From the NCBI RefSeq assembly GCF_002760665.1, contig NZ_PDOB01000007.1, positions 1-64,000 on the forward strand: a stretch of 64,000 bases of DNA, given 5' to 3'. Shown one piece after another: positions 1 to 9,044 of the stretch (its first letter is position 1; each line of letters opens with the position of its first letter). The notes under the pieces were generated by a model. It was not told where the DNA came from. It made no database searches and saw nothing but the letters and a program-made list of their open reading frames with translations. The translations under genes and the position numbers were made by a program. The DNA comes from Massilia psychrophila (GTDB lineage Bacteria; Pseudomonadota; Gammaproteobacteria; Burkholderiales; Burkholderiaceae_D).

Positions 1-411
1 TGCACGGCGGCGCGTGAGCGGCAAATCGTCTTCAGCGCCGACGACGTGTGCGCCTTCCGCACCGTCTACGACAACATCGTGCGGGAAGGCGAAAGGGCCA
101 ATCCCGTCGCCAGCGGACGCGTCAAGCAATCGACCACGGTCAACCTGCTGCGCCGCTTCCGTCAGTACGGCGACGCCGTCTTGCGCTTCATCGGCAACTT
201 CACGGTGCCGTTTACAAACAACACGGCCGAGCGTGCAGTCCGTATGCCAAAAGTGAAACAGAAGGTTTCCGGCTGCTTCCGCACGCTTGATGGCGCCGAG
301 TATTTCTGCGTCATTCGCTCCTGCCTCGACACCCTGCGCAAGCAAGGCCACAACATGCTTGCCGTGCTGCAGCAGGCCTTCGCCGGCACTCCTATTCAGT
401 CAGCTGCATAG
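1..411 (+). CDS. IS66 family transposase (TnpC), C-terminal part
   Basis: The frame is open from the first base, so the gene begins upstream of the window and only its last 136 residues are visible. The stretch NNTAERAVRMPKVKQKVSG followed by an IRSCLDTLRKQG segment is the classical end of the IS66 DDE transposase, where the Glu of NNTAERA is expected to be the last acidic catalytic residue. The GTG at 46 is an internal Val codon rather than a start. The protein would cut and join the element's ends together with small helper proteins (TnpA/TnpB type) encoded outside the window. No frameshift is visible in this part, so the element may be intact. Confidence 0.85.
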   Translation, partial: CTAARERQIVFSADDVCAFRTVYDNIVREGERANPVASGRVKQSTTVNLLRRFRQYGDAVLRFIGNFTVPFTNNTAERAVRMPKVKQKVSGCFRTLDGAEYFCVIRSCLDTLRKQGHNMLAVLQQAFAGTPIQSAA

Positions 412-426
412 CGGCTGAATAGTTAC
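1..426 (+). mobile_element. IS66-family insertion sequence, right end
   Basis: The window opens inside an IS66-type element: the reading frame from base 1 encodes the end of the large IS66 transposase. Fifteen bases after its stop codon lies TTAC (423-426). Read on the other strand, this gives an end starting GTAACTATTCAGCCGCT, which fits the GTAA start usual for IS66 terminal repeats. The next 8 bases (427-434) would be the target duplication, but the left end is outside the window, so neither the inverted repeat nor the duplication can be confirmed. Confidence 0.6.
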
Positions 427-505
427 CCTAAAAGTTATATTTCCACTAGGTTATTTCATTGGATAGCGCCGAGCGCCTGCGCTTATTCTGAATTGATCAC
501 ATAAC

Positions 506-532
506 GTAATGCAAAGACATTACTTTTACAAT
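506..532 (+). promoter_or_regulatory. palindrome and possible -10 box upstream of the TonB receptor
   Basis: GTAATG (506-511) and CATTAC (518-523) form a perfect 6-bp inverted repeat around CAAAGA. It lies just before TACAAT (527-532), which resembles a sigma-70 -10 box. The arrangement would suit a repressor site over the promoter of the receptor gene starting at 594. No convincing -35 box is present at the right distance, so this is a weak call. Confidence 0.3.
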
Positions 533-593
533 ATTGCCGTACTTGCATCCAAGTGCGGCCACCCCGCCCAAGAGAACCCCGAGGAGATTACCC

Positions 594-3449
594 GTGAAGT
601 TGAAAAAAATCGCACACCTGATTGCCCTGATCGGCGTCGTCGGTCCGGCAATGGCGCAGGAGGCGCAACCGCAGCAATCGCAGCAATCGCAGCAAGCGAT
701 GCAGCGCGTGGAAATCACGGGTAGTTCGATCAAGCGGATCGCCAAGGAGGGCGGGCTGCCGGTTGAAATCATCACCAAGAAACAGCTGGAAGAGCAGGGC
801 ATTGTCACCGCCGAGCAACTGATCATGACGCTCAATGTCAACGGCAACGGTTCGGACAATCTGGCCAGTAACGCCGACGTCACCTCTGGCGCCCAGCGCG
901 GCAACAACGGTGCGTCGTCGGCCAACTTGCGCGGCCAGGGCGCCGACAGTACCCTGGTCCTGCTCAATGGCCGCCGCGTGGCGACCCACGGCATGAAAGG
1001 TTCGGCAGTCGACCTCAACTCGATCCCGTTCGCAGCAGTCGAGCGCGTTGAAGTGCTCAAGGACGGCGCCTCGGCGATCTACGGCACCGATGCCATCGGC
1101 GGCGTGATCAACTTCATCCTCAAAAAGAATTACACCGGGCTCGAAGCGCAGGCATTTACCGACGTTGCCCAGGCCGGTGGCGGTAACATCAAGCGCGTGT
1201 CGGTCGTCGGCGGTTTTGGTGACCTGAACGAAAAAGGTTTCAATATCCTCGTCACCGCCGCCCACAGCGAGAACGCGGCCTTGCGCGGCAACCAGCGCGA
1301 CTTCATCAACACGTTCCAGCCTGACCGCGGCCTGTCAGTCGACACCCGCGGCGCGCCGTTCGCCAACCTGTTCGCCACCACCGTCGGCCCGTCGTTCATG
1401 GCGCGCACCGGCGGCACTGGCCCGACCATTCCGGGCGCAAGCACCCAGACCTATAACGGCATTAGCCTGCTCGACCTGCCGGGCGGCGCCGGTTGCGCAA
1501 CCATCGACGGCATGGGCGTGTACGATGAAAAACTGTGGGATACCGCCTCCGCCAAATACGGTTGCGCATGGGATACTGGTCGCGCCGCCGTGCTGCAGCA
1601 GCCTGTGTCGAGCGACAACGGCGTGATCCGCGCCACCATGAAGCTGGGCACCAGCCAGGTGTTCGCCGAAGGCGTCGCTTCGCAAACCACGGTCAAGAAG
1701 AGCTTCTCACCGAACCAGGTCTCGCCAAGCTCGTTGAACTTCCCCGCCAGCACGTTCTACCCGAGCACCGGCGCTGCCTATAACGGCGTCGTCAACGCCA
1801 TGGTCGCGGCATTCCCGACGCTCGAAGCGAACCGCGGCCTGCCGTTGGCTTACCGCTGGCGCTGCATGGACTGCGGCAACCGCGAAATAGAAACCACCAC
1901 CAAGGCTGGCCGCTTCCTGATCGGCGCCGATGGCCCGATCGGAAAATTCGACTACCGCGTCGGCATTTCGCGCGCCTCCAGCGAGTCGCAGTCGACCGTC
2001 GGCAGCGGCTACAACTATACCGTAGCGCTGGGCGCCGCCCTCGGCACCGGCATCGTCAACCCGTTCCTGAAAGCCGGCGAAAAGCAAACCCAGGCAGCGA
2101 CCGACCTGATCAACAGCACTTCGGCCAAGGGCGTTGTCCTCTATGGCGGCAAGACTACCCTGACCCAGGCCGACGCCGCGATTTCAGGCGAGCTCTACAT
2201 GTTGCCAACCGGCGCCATCCTCGGCGCCATCGGCACCGACCTGCGCCGCGAAGAGTACGCGTTCAATGGCGACGCGCGCGCCGCCACTGCCCGCCCGGCG
2301 ATCCTCAATGCGCCGTTCGACGATGCCAATGCATTGCTGCACGCGCAGCGCGACATCCGCGCCTTCTACGGCGAAGTGATGATTCCGGTAATGAAGTCGC
2401 TTGAAGTAACGCTGGCCGGTCGCCAGGATCACTACACCGGTTTCGGCAGCACCTTCAACCCGAAAGTATCGTTCCGCTTCCAGCCGGTCGACCAGCTGCT
2501 GTTCCGTGGTTCGTACAATACCGGTTTCCGCGCGCCGTCGTTCAACCAGCTGTTCAACGGCATCACCGAGTCGCCGTACGCCGGCAAGGACCTGGCCGAC
2601 CCGGCCAAGTGCCCGGGGGCGAAAGCGGACAGCACCAAGCCGGGCTGTGAGTCGATCACGCCGACCACCGTGACCGGCGGCAAACCTACCCTCGGACCCG
2701 AGACCGCCAAGCAGGCCACCATCGGCGTCGTGTTCGAGCCATCATCGCGTTTCTCGGCCAACCTCGACCTGTGGGAAGTGCGCAAGGAAAATACGATCGA
2801 CTCGATCACCGTGGCCACCTTGCTCGCCAACTACGAGCTGTTCAAGGATAGCTTCCTGCGCGACAGCGCCGGCAACCTGATAGGTGTCGACCAGCGCTGG
2901 GTCAATGCCGGCAGCCGCATCACGCGCGGCATCGAAGTCGGCGCCCGCACCAACGGCAAGGTTTGGGACGGCGTATGGTCGGCCGGCATCGACGGCTCTT
3001 ACCTGCTGGAGAAGAAATCCCGCGCCAACGACAACGCCCCGTTCGGCGCCAGCGAAGTGGGCAAATTCACGTTCACCGGTGATCTCGGCCTGAAGTGGAA
3101 GCACACTGCCAACGTCAGTTTCAAGAAGGGCGACTGGAGCACGGCCTTGTACAATGTCTACCGCGCCGGATACAAAGACCAGGTGTTGCCAGGCGTCGCC
3201 AATGGTTTGGTCAAGCCAAGCAATTACCAGTCGAAAGTCGATCCATACTCGATCTTCCACGCCAGCGTCAGCTACGGCGGCATCAAGAACCTGACCCTGA
3301 CCGCCGGCGTGAAGAACATCTTTGACCAGGATCCGCCGTTTGCCATCACATACGACGGCAACACCGGCGCCGGCAGCTCGTGGGAGCCACGCGTGGCCGA
3401 TCCACGCGGCCGTTCGTTCAACCTGTTCGCCAATTACAAGTTCATATAA
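594..3449 (+). CDS. TonB-dependent outer-membrane receptor
   Basis: A 951-residue outer-membrane transporter expected to take up a nutrient using energy from TonB/ExbB/ExbD. The GTG at 594 is chosen as start because GAGGAG (581-586) lies 7 bases upstream and the protein then begins with a clean signal peptide (MKLKKIAHLIALIGVVGPAMA, cleaved before QEAQ). The mature N-terminus carries a QQSQQSQQ stretch from a 9-bp DNA repeat. A plug domain follows: VEITGSSIKR, then VLLNGRRV and VERVEVLKDGASAIYGTDAIGGVINF, which is split here only by reading (residues about 140-185). The rest is a beta-barrel that ends in an aromatic-rich strand (FNLFANYKFI), the usual signal for barrel assembly. The substrate cannot be read from sequence. 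An intrinsic terminator follows directly, so it is probably transcribed alone. Receptors of this type are often annotated only generically. Confidence 0.93.
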   Translation: MKLKKIAHLIALIGVVGPAMAQEAQPQQSQQSQQAMQRVEITGSSIKRIAKEGGLPVEIITKKQLEEQGIVTAEQLIMTLNVNGNGSDNLASNADVTSGAQRGNNGASSANLRGQGADSTLVLLNGRRVATHGMKGSAVDLNSIPFAAVERVEVLKDGASAIYGTDAIGGVINFILKKNYTGLEAQAFTDVAQAGGGNIKRVSVVGGFGDLNEKGFNILVTAAHSENAALRGNQRDFINTFQPDRGLSVDTRGAPFANLFATTVGPSFMARTGGTGPTIPGASTQTYNGISLLDLPGGAGCATIDGMGVYDEKLWDTASAKYGCAWDTGRAAVLQQPVSSDNGVIRATMKLGTSQVFAEGVASQTTVKKSFSPNQVSPSSLNFPASTFYPSTGAAYNGVVNAMVAAFPTLEANRGLPLAYRWRCMDCGNREIETTTKAGRFLIGADGPIGKFDYRVGISRASSESQSTVGSGYNYTVALGAALGTGIVNPFLKAGEKQTQAATDLINSTSAKGVVLYGGKTTLTQADAAISGELYMLPTGAILGAIGTDLRREEYAFNGDARAATARPAILNAPFDDANALLHAQRDIRAFYGEVMIPVMKSLEVTLAGRQDHYTGFGSTFNPKVSFRFQPVDQLLFRGSYNTGFRAPSFNQLFNGITESPYAGKDLADPAKCPGAKADSTKPGCESITPTTVTGGKPTLGPETAKQATIGVVFEPSSRFSANLDLWEVRKENTIDSITVATLLANYELFKDSFLRDSAGNLIGVDQRWVNAGSRITRGIEVGARTNGKVWDGVWSAGIDGSYLLEKKSRANDNAPFGASEVGKFTFTGDLGLKWKHTANVSFKKGDWSTALYNVYRAGYKDQVLPGVANGLVKPSNYQSKVDPYSIFHASVSYGGIKNLTLTAGVKNIFDQDPPFAITYDGNTGAGSSWEPRVADPRGRSFNLFANYKFI

Positions 3450-3473
3450 TTGCAGCAAGGTAGCAAGCTGGCG

Positions 3474-3517
3474 GCCCGTTGCACATGCCTTTCGGCCCTT
3501 GTGCAGCGGGCTTTTTT
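3474..3517 (+). terminator. intrinsic terminator after the TonB receptor gene
   Basis: GCCCGTTGCAC (3474-3484) pairs with GTGCAGCGGGC (3501-3511), an 11-bp stem with one G-U pair, followed by TTTTTT (3512-3517). It lies 24 bases after the receptor stop and before the S66 peptidase start, so it probably separates the two transcription units. Confidence 0.85.
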
Positions 3518-3547
3518 CATTTGCATCCACCTAGTCAGCGAGCAGCG

Positions 3548-4627
3548 ATGTCGAGCAGTAGCAAACCAATCAGCCGGCGCGGCTTCGGCACGTTGGTCGC
3601 AACCGCGCTGGCGCTGCCCGGCGTGGTCGCCGCCGCCGATGCGCATCCGCACCGGTTGCACCATCCCAGGAAACGACCGTTGATCAAACCACCCCGCCTG
3701 CGCGAAGGCGATCTCGTCGGCCTGATCGCGCCGGGCGGCCACGCCAGCGATGCGTCAATCGAGAAATCGGTGCGCCGGATCGAAGCACTCGGCTTTCGCT
3801 GCAAGCCTGGCGCCAACCTGCGCGCGGTGCACGGCAACTACGCCGGCTCGGTGCAGCAGCGATTACATGACCTGCACGCCATGTTCGCCGATCCCGAAGT
3901 AAAAGCGATCTGGTGCCTGCGCGGCGGCTCCGGCTGCATTTCGCTGCTATCGAAGCTCGACTATGCGCTGGTGCGCGCCAACCCGAAAGTGCTGCTCGGT
4001 TACTCCGACATCACCGCGCTGCACCTAGCAATCGGGCGCCACGCCGGCCTGGTGACGTTCCACGGTCCGGTGGCGTCGTCGACGCCGTCCGTTTATTCGA
4101 CCGCCCACATGCTGGCGGTGCTGATGGATCCGCAGCCGACCTACACCATTCCGATGGCAATGGAAAACGACCTGCGCGCCCGCGTCGAGCCGCATTACGC
4201 GATCCGCACGGTGCACGCCGGCCAGGCAAGCGGAATTTTGACGGGCGGCAACCTGAGCATGGTCAGCGCGCTGGCGGGCACGCCTTACGCCGCCGATTTG
4301 CGCAACAGCATCCTGTTCATCGAGGAAGTCAACGAGGCGCCTTACCGGATCGACCGCTGGCTGACGCAGCTCGATTTGTCGCTCGGCCTTGGCACGGCGG
4401 CGGCGGTGATGATCGGCATCTGCGACAACTGCGGCGGCACCGACGAGGACATCACGCTGACGTTGGAAGAGACGCTCGACATCCACCTGCAGCCCTTGAA
4501 AGTGCCGGCGGTGACGGGTTATTCGTTCGGCCACATCGGCAACCAGTTTACGCTGCCGATGGGGGTGCGGGCCAGGCTCGATACCGAGCGGCAGACGGTG
4601 ACGTTGCTGGAGGCAGCGGTCAGCTAA
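3548..4627 (+). CDS. S66 family LD-carboxypeptidase with a twin-arginine signal
   Basis: A 359-residue serine peptidase of the LdcA/MccF family, which removes the terminal D-Ala from murein tetrapeptides or cleaves microcin C-type conjugates. The catalytic elements are visible: the nucleophile Ser153 in GYSDIT, a Glu at about 259-260 in FIEEVNEAPYRIDR, and His329 in GHIGNQF; the LRGGSG loop precedes them. The N-terminus carries a Tat signal, ISRRGFG followed by a hydrophobic stretch and a VAAADA cleavage region, so it should be exported folded to the periplasm. Most LdcA enzymes are cytoplasmic, so the signal is notable. The ATG at 3548 is chosen because it gives the complete signal; an upstream in-frame ATG at 3485 falls within the terminator of the preceding gene. 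The ribosome binding site is weak. Confidence 0.9.
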   Translation: MSSSSKPISRRGFGTLVATALALPGVVAAADAHPHRLHHPRKRPLIKPPRLREGDLVGLIAPGGHASDASIEKSVRRIEALGFRCKPGANLRAVHGNYAGSVQQRLHDLHAMFADPEVKAIWCLRGGSGCISLLSKLDYALVRANPKVLLGYSDITALHLAIGRHAGLVTFHGPVASSTPSVYSTAHMLAVLMDPQPTYTIPMAMENDLRARVEPHYAIRTVHAGQASGILTGGNLSMVSALAGTPYAADLRNSILFIEEVNEAPYRIDRWLTQLDLSLGLGTAAAVMIGICDNCGGTDEDITLTLEETLDIHLQPLKVPAVTGYSFGHIGNQFTLPMGVRARLDTERQTVTLLEAAVS

Positions 4628-4640
4628 TCACACAGTCATT

Positions 4641-4665
4641 GGTTCCCCGCATTCGCGAGGACGAC
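4641..4665. repeat. REP-like dispersed palindromic repeat, single copy
   Basis: The 25-base unit contains TTCCCCGCATTCGCGAGGAC and lies between two convergent genes. A related unit, 21 of 24 positions identical, occurs in opposite orientation at 14937-14960, with a weaker third one at 14998-15021. Intergenic location, partial self-complementarity and recurrence suggest a dispersed repeat family. Confidence 0.55.
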
Positions 4666-4680
4666 TGCTCACTTCGATCA

Positions 4681-5340
4681 TCAGTGCGTGACGATCTGCG
4701 ACAGCACCGAAAACGCGGCGCCGGCCTGCGACTGGTCGAGCAGGATGGTCAGCTCGGAAAACGTGCACATCATGTTGACCACGCTGATCTTGTCCCACGC
4801 CAGTTTCTTCAGCACCGAGTGATACACGCCCGGCGTGCGCCGCGTTTCGGGATTGAGCCGCAGCGTCAGCGCAGTCAGATTGTCGACCCGCGCCAGCAGG
4901 CGCTCGCCGGCGAATGCCTGTTCGACCATGCGATCGAGCGGGCGGCTGCACGCCACCAGCACTTCGTGCACGCCGCGCGTGACGCTGACGAAGGCGCCGG
5001 GACAGGACTCGGCCAGTGCCAGCAGCTGGCGCTGGCATTCGTTGCTGCTGTCGGACAGGCGGTAGGTTGAAATGGCCAAGTCGGCGCGGGTGGTCAATTC
5101 GCCCGTGCGCGGCGCCAGCACAATCGGCGCTGCCCGGTCCTGCGGCGGCAGGCGCTCCGAAATGCGACGCAGCGCCATCACCACGGCGGCCTGGCCAACC
5201 GGCTTCCACAGGTCCGATTCAAGCTGCGGGCGCAACTGGCGCGCCAGTTCGGACAGGTTGATTAGGCCAGCGGCGATCCCTTCGGTCAGGAAGGGCGACT
5301 CTGACACTAACTGTTCAACTTTGTTGGCGATCGAGAGCAT
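4681..5340 (-). CDS. ACT-domain protein related to aspartokinase-like small proteins
   Basis: A 219-residue cytoplasmic protein. The N-terminal part (LINLSELARQLRPQLESDLW, about residues 26-45, then VVMALRRISERL) and the C-terminal part (SVVNMMCTFSELTILLDQ, about 187-204) match my memory of small ACT-domain proteins annotated as aspartate kinase in several phyla. They contain the amino-acid-binding regulatory fold but no kinase domain. No catalytic residues can be named, so its role, perhaps amino-acid sensing, is inferred. It is convergent with the S66 peptidase and ends next to the dispersed repeat at 4641-4665. The ATG at 5340 is the first in frame. Confidence 0.6.
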   Translation of the reverse strand: MLSIANKVEQLVSESPFLTEGIAAGLINLSELARQLRPQLESDLWKPVGQAAVVMALRRISERLPPQDRAAPIVLAPRTGELTTRADLAISTYRLSDSSNECQRQLLALAESCPGAFVSVTRGVHEVLVACSRPLDRMVEQAFAGERLLARVDNLTALTLRLNPETRRTPGVYHSVLKKLAWDKISVVNMMCTFSELTILLDQSQAGAAFSVLSQIVTH

Positions 5341-6228
5341 AGGTATTCGATTTCCCCTCCGGGCCGAGGCGCCCGGTACAGTACTTGTTCAATTGTTCGC
5401 CAAGCCGGCCGGCCAGATGCATCGCGCGCGAACGAGGGTTGGCTCCTGCGTCGTGCTTGACGTCGCCGCTGGTTGCGTGTGGCTGGCGAATGTGGATGGT
5501 TGCGTATGGCCAGGTTTGCCTGGGCGGGCAGCGTGGCGCCGGTCAGCGCGCGCCGGCCGTATAAGGCGCGCGGCCGCTAGATTGCGGTGAAGTCATGTTG
5601 GTCTCTTGAATGGCGCCGTAGGCGGACGCTTGCCCGGTGCTTTTTATCGACGCCACCTGACGTTTCCGCCGGTAACTTGTAACGAGTGTAGGCCCTATTT
5701 ATTAGAAATTGCAATCAAATTGCGCTATTGAATCTATCGAATTGTTTCGTTTTTGCAGCACCAGCGTGCGAAATCGTTTGCCGTACTGAAGCGAACGCAA
5801 AAATGCGATGTATGCATATACAAAAACAAAACATTAGTTGGCATTCATTAAAAACCACCAATTAATAAAAAGCTATTAGTTTGAACAGCTTATCCAAATG
5901 CCGCAGTTCGGTAGTGTTGCAAAATTGCCAAAGTGTGCTGAAAAAGCGCCGATTCGACCGAAAAACTTGCGGGGGATGCTGCTGCGCGCCAGCCGATGTC
6001 ACATTCCAGCCATGGAGTAAAAGTCTGTCCAGCAAGACTCATCGTGATTAAAAATGTCCAGATTTAACATTTTTTGCGGGCTCGTCCAAATTGGCGAGAT
6101 TTTTGACTTGCCCGGCATCAAGGGAATACCGTCGCTTTCTCGATGGCGATGGCGCGGTGGCATACACCGTCTGGCTGTGTCGAGGCACACGATAAATCAG
6201 ATCTACGACCCACCCAATGGAGAAGACA
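5341..6228. other. long AT-rich intergenic region
   Basis: About 890 bases separate two divergently transcribed genes. 5690-5960 is clearly richer in A and T than the surroundings, with runs such as AAAAACAAAAC, and probably holds the promoters of the protease gene (plus strand) and the ACT protein (minus strand). I looked for a cyclic-di-GMP or other riboswitch in 6000-6216 and saw none I could support. Short frames here have no recognisable product. Confidence 0.5.
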
Positions 6229-8754
6229 ATGAATTTACGCAAAACCCTGATCGCCGCATCGTTGGCCGCGCTGCCGATGATGCTGTGCAGCGAAGCGGTG
6301 GCCGCCGGTCCGATGATGGGCTCGCCGATTGTTGCCGCCGCCGCATCGGACCACGGCGCGCTGGTCGCCAAACTTCACGCCGCCAACGACAAGCGCGGCC
6401 TCGACGCCAACCACGGCTACGCCGTCGCCAGCGCGCATCCGGGCGTCGCCGGCACCAGGATCAGCCGCGTCGACCACACCTATAAAGGCGTGCGGGTGTT
6501 CCACTCCGAATCGGTGCTGGTCACCAACGACGCCGGCAAGATCGTCAGCGAATCGGTGACCGACCGCCGTTCCGGCCTCGGTTACGGCGCTGCCAGTGGG
6601 AAAATGTTTGGCCGCTTTGCCAGCTTCAGCGTGCAGCCGTCGATATCGGCGGCGGCGGCGATCGATTCGGTGGTGGCGGCCGTTTCGCCCGGCGCGGTGC
6701 ATGCGGCCAAGCCGAGCACCGAGCTGATCGTGTTCCCGATCGTTGTCTCGGTGCGGGTGCCGGCGGCGGCCAACAAGATCGAGAGCGACCTCAACGCCCT
6801 GGACCTGGAACAGCAGGTCACCGGCTACGAGCTGGCCTATCTGGTGCAGACCCGCATGATTGCCGGCGGCAACCGGCCGGTCTATGTCGACACCGTGGTC
6901 AGCGCCAGCGACGGCCGCGTGCTCAAGCAGTGGCAGGCGCTGCAGACCGTGACCGGCACCGGCAACAGCCAGTACAACGGCGTCGTGCCGATCAGCACCA
7001 CCTTGTCGGGCAGCACCTATACGATGAAGGATGCCAACCGCGGCATCGGCGGCGCCTTTGGCGCGATGGCAATCACCAACGCCAACCACGGCACCACTGC
7101 CGGCGCCATCTATACCAACACGACCAACACCTGGGGCGACGGCCAGCAGTACATCGCCGGCGGCAGCACCACCAATGCCAACGGCCAGACCGCTGCGGTA
7201 AATGCGATGTGGGGGCTGATGAACGCCTACGACATGATGAAAAATACGCTCGGCTGGCAGTCGCTCGATGGCAACAACACCGCCACCTACATTGCCGTCC
7301 ACGTCAACACCGCCTACGACAATGCTTACTACAGCGACACTTGCAAGTGCATGTTCATTGGCGACGGTTCGTCGTTCAAGAACCTCGGTGCGATCGACGT
7401 GATTGGCCACGAAATGGGCCACGGCGTCACCGCCGCCACCAGTAACCTGACCTACTCGGGCGAGTCCGGCGGCTTGAACGAGTCCAGTTCCGACATCAAC
7501 GGCGAAGCGGTGGAAGCCTATGCGCGCGCCGGCGGCACCGGCACCACCATCCCGAATACCGGCAACGACTGGGTCACGGGCCTTGAAATCAGCAAGACCG
7601 GCACGCCGCTGCGCTACCTCTACAAGCCGAGCAAGGACGGCAGCAGCCCGAACGCCTGGAGCAGCACCGTCGGCAGCCTCGACGTGCACTACAGCAGCGG
7701 CCCGAACAACCGCATGTTCTATTTCCTCGCGCAGGGTTCCAACTCGACCTCGACGAGCGACTATTACAGCGCTTATTTGAACAAGGCACCGCTGGCGATG
7801 ACCGGCATCGGCACCGACAAGGCCTACCGTATCTGGTTCCGCGCGCTGACCACCAAGTTTACCGCCTCCACCAATTACGCCGACGCCCGCGCCAAGGTGC
7901 TGCTGGCGGCCCAGGAACTGTACGGCGTGGGCAGCAAGGAAGCGACCGCGGTGCAGCGCGCATACGCGGCGATCAACGTCGGCGCCGACGTCGCCGAAGC
8001 GGCTAGCGGCGGCGCGGTGGCGATCAGCACGAACCCAGCCAGCGTCACCGTGACCGCGGGCGCGGTCGCCAATTTTTCCGTCACCGCGACCGGTGGCAGC
8101 GCGCCCTACACGTACCAGTGGCTGCGCAACGGCGCCAGCATCGCCGGCGCCACCGCGGCCAGCTACAGCCTGACGGCGCAAACGGGCGACAACGGCGCCG
8201 GCTTTAGCGCCAGGGTCACCGACTCGGCCGCAACGCCAGGCAGCGCGACCAGCAGCACCGCCACGCTGACGGTGTCCTCAGGCGGCGCGACCGAGAGAAT
8301 CGTCAACGGCAGCTTCGAGTCGGGCACCACCGGCTGGGCCGGCACCACCGGCGTGATCGGCGCTTACGCCGGCCAGAGCGCGTACGACGGCACCCGCTTT
8401 GCCTGGCTCGGCGGCAACGGCGCCACGGCCAGCGAAACCATCACCCAGGCAGTGGCGATCCCGTCGGCGGCCACCGCGGCTTCGCTGACGTTTGCGCTGC
8501 ACATCGACACGGCCGAGACCACCACCACCAGCGCATACGACAAGCTGGTGGTGACGGTGAAAAATTCGGCCGGCACGGTATTGGGCACCCTGGCGACGTA
8601 TTCCAACCTGAACAAGGCAACCGGCTACCAGGTCCGCAGCTTCAACCTGCTGGCGTACAAGGGCCAGACGGTGACGCTGTCGTTCGCCGTGAAGGAAGAC
8701 GCGTCGCTGCAAACTTCATTCGTGGTCGACAAGGTCAGCCTGGTGACGCAGTAA
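6229..8754 (+). CDS. secreted M4 family (thermolysin-like) zinc metalloprotease
   Basis: An 841-residue extracellular protease precursor. GGAG (6219-6222) sits 6 bases before the ATG at 6229, which is preferred over the ATG at 6217 that overlaps this site. Order: signal peptide (about 1-27), FTP/PepSY propeptide (about 40-220, with RISRVDHTYKGVRVFHSESV) acting as chaperone and inhibitor, and the catalytic domain. Zinc ligands are His394 and His398 of HEMGH and Glu418 of GGLNESSSD, with the spacing typical of M4; the DVHYSSGPNNR segment supplies the transition-state His. An Ig-like domain (about 598-685) and a C-terminal jelly-roll-like domain starting ERIVNGSFESG (about 690-841) follow, probably for substrate attachment. 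It probably degrades extracellular protein for nutrition. A terminator follows. A decayed partial copy lies downstream at 9045-9973. Confidence 0.93.
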   Translation: MNLRKTLIAASLAALPMMLCSEAVAAGPMMGSPIVAAAASDHGALVAKLHAANDKRGLDANHGYAVASAHPGVAGTRISRVDHTYKGVRVFHSESVLVTNDAGKIVSESVTDRRSGLGYGAASGKMFGRFASFSVQPSISAAAAIDSVVAAVSPGAVHAAKPSTELIVFPIVVSVRVPAAANKIESDLNALDLEQQVTGYELAYLVQTRMIAGGNRPVYVDTVVSASDGRVLKQWQALQTVTGTGNSQYNGVVPISTTLSGSTYTMKDANRGIGGAFGAMAITNANHGTTAGAIYTNTTNTWGDGQQYIAGGSTTNANGQTAAVNAMWGLMNAYDMMKNTLGWQSLDGNNTATYIAVHVNTAYDNAYYSDTCKCMFIGDGSSFKNLGAIDVIGHEMGHGVTAATSNLTYSGESGGLNESSSDINGEAVEAYARAGGTGTTIPNTGNDWVTGLEISKTGTPLRYLYKPSKDGSSPNAWSSTVGSLDVHYSSGPNNRMFYFLAQGSNSTSTSDYYSAYLNKAPLAMTGIGTDKAYRIWFRALTTKFTASTNYADARAKVLLAAQELYGVGSKEATAVQRAYAAINVGADVAEAASGGAVAISTNPASVTVTAGAVANFSVTATGGSAPYTYQWLRNGASIAGATAASYSLTAQTGDNGAGFSARVTDSAATPGSATSSTATLTVSSGGATERIVNGSFESGTTGWAGTTGVIGAYAGQSAYDGTRFAWLGGNGATASETITQAVAIPSAATAASLTFALHIDTAETTTTSAYDKLVVTVKNSAGTVLGTLATYSNLNKATGYQVRSFNLLAYKGQTVTLSFAVKEDASLQTSFVVDKVSLVTQ

Positions 8755-8775
8755 GCACGGCAAGCCCCAGATAAG

Positions 8776-8801
8776 CCCCGGCTTCGGCCGGGGGTTTTTT
8801 T
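8776..8801 (+). terminator. intrinsic terminator after the M4 protease gene
   Basis: CCCCGGC (8776-8782), the tight loop TTCG, and GCCGGGG (8787-8793) are followed by seven T residues. It lies 21 bases after the protease stop codon. Confidence 0.9.
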
Positions 8802-9044
8802 CGTCGCGCCTTTGCGCGATAGGTATTTTTCTTGCGCTGGCGAAACACCAAGTGGCCCGCGCCCTGCGCGCCATCAAGCCTCCGCTCCAGCGCTCGCTCG
8901 AAGCGCGCAATCCCGCGGCATCGTTCAAGCGCAATCACGTCTGAGTATGGACGAGCCAGACCACGCGTCCGGCCAGCACCATTTTTTCATCGACCGCCCC
9001 CTTGCTCGCCGTATTTCCTCTCGTGTTGTGCAACGCCGCACTGG
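8802..9044. other. spacer between the protease and its pseudogene
   Basis: This stretch has no similarity I can see to the region upstream of the intact protease. It contains a short open frame ending at 8943 (ARALRAIKPPLQRSLEARNP and on) that could be the tail of a lost gene, but I do not recognise it. No promoter or ribosome binding site for the following pseudogene is evident. Confidence 0.3.

Noticed and set aside
6000-6228. Possible riboswitch in the protease leader
   Set aside because: I could not find the conserved pieces of a cyclic-di-GMP or other known aptamer.
6235-8181. A 648-codon open frame on the minus strand opposite the M4 protease
   Set aside because: It mirrors the coding frame of a clear protease gene, has His/Arg/Val-rich shadow composition and no recognisable domain. 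Long antisense frames are expected at this GC content.
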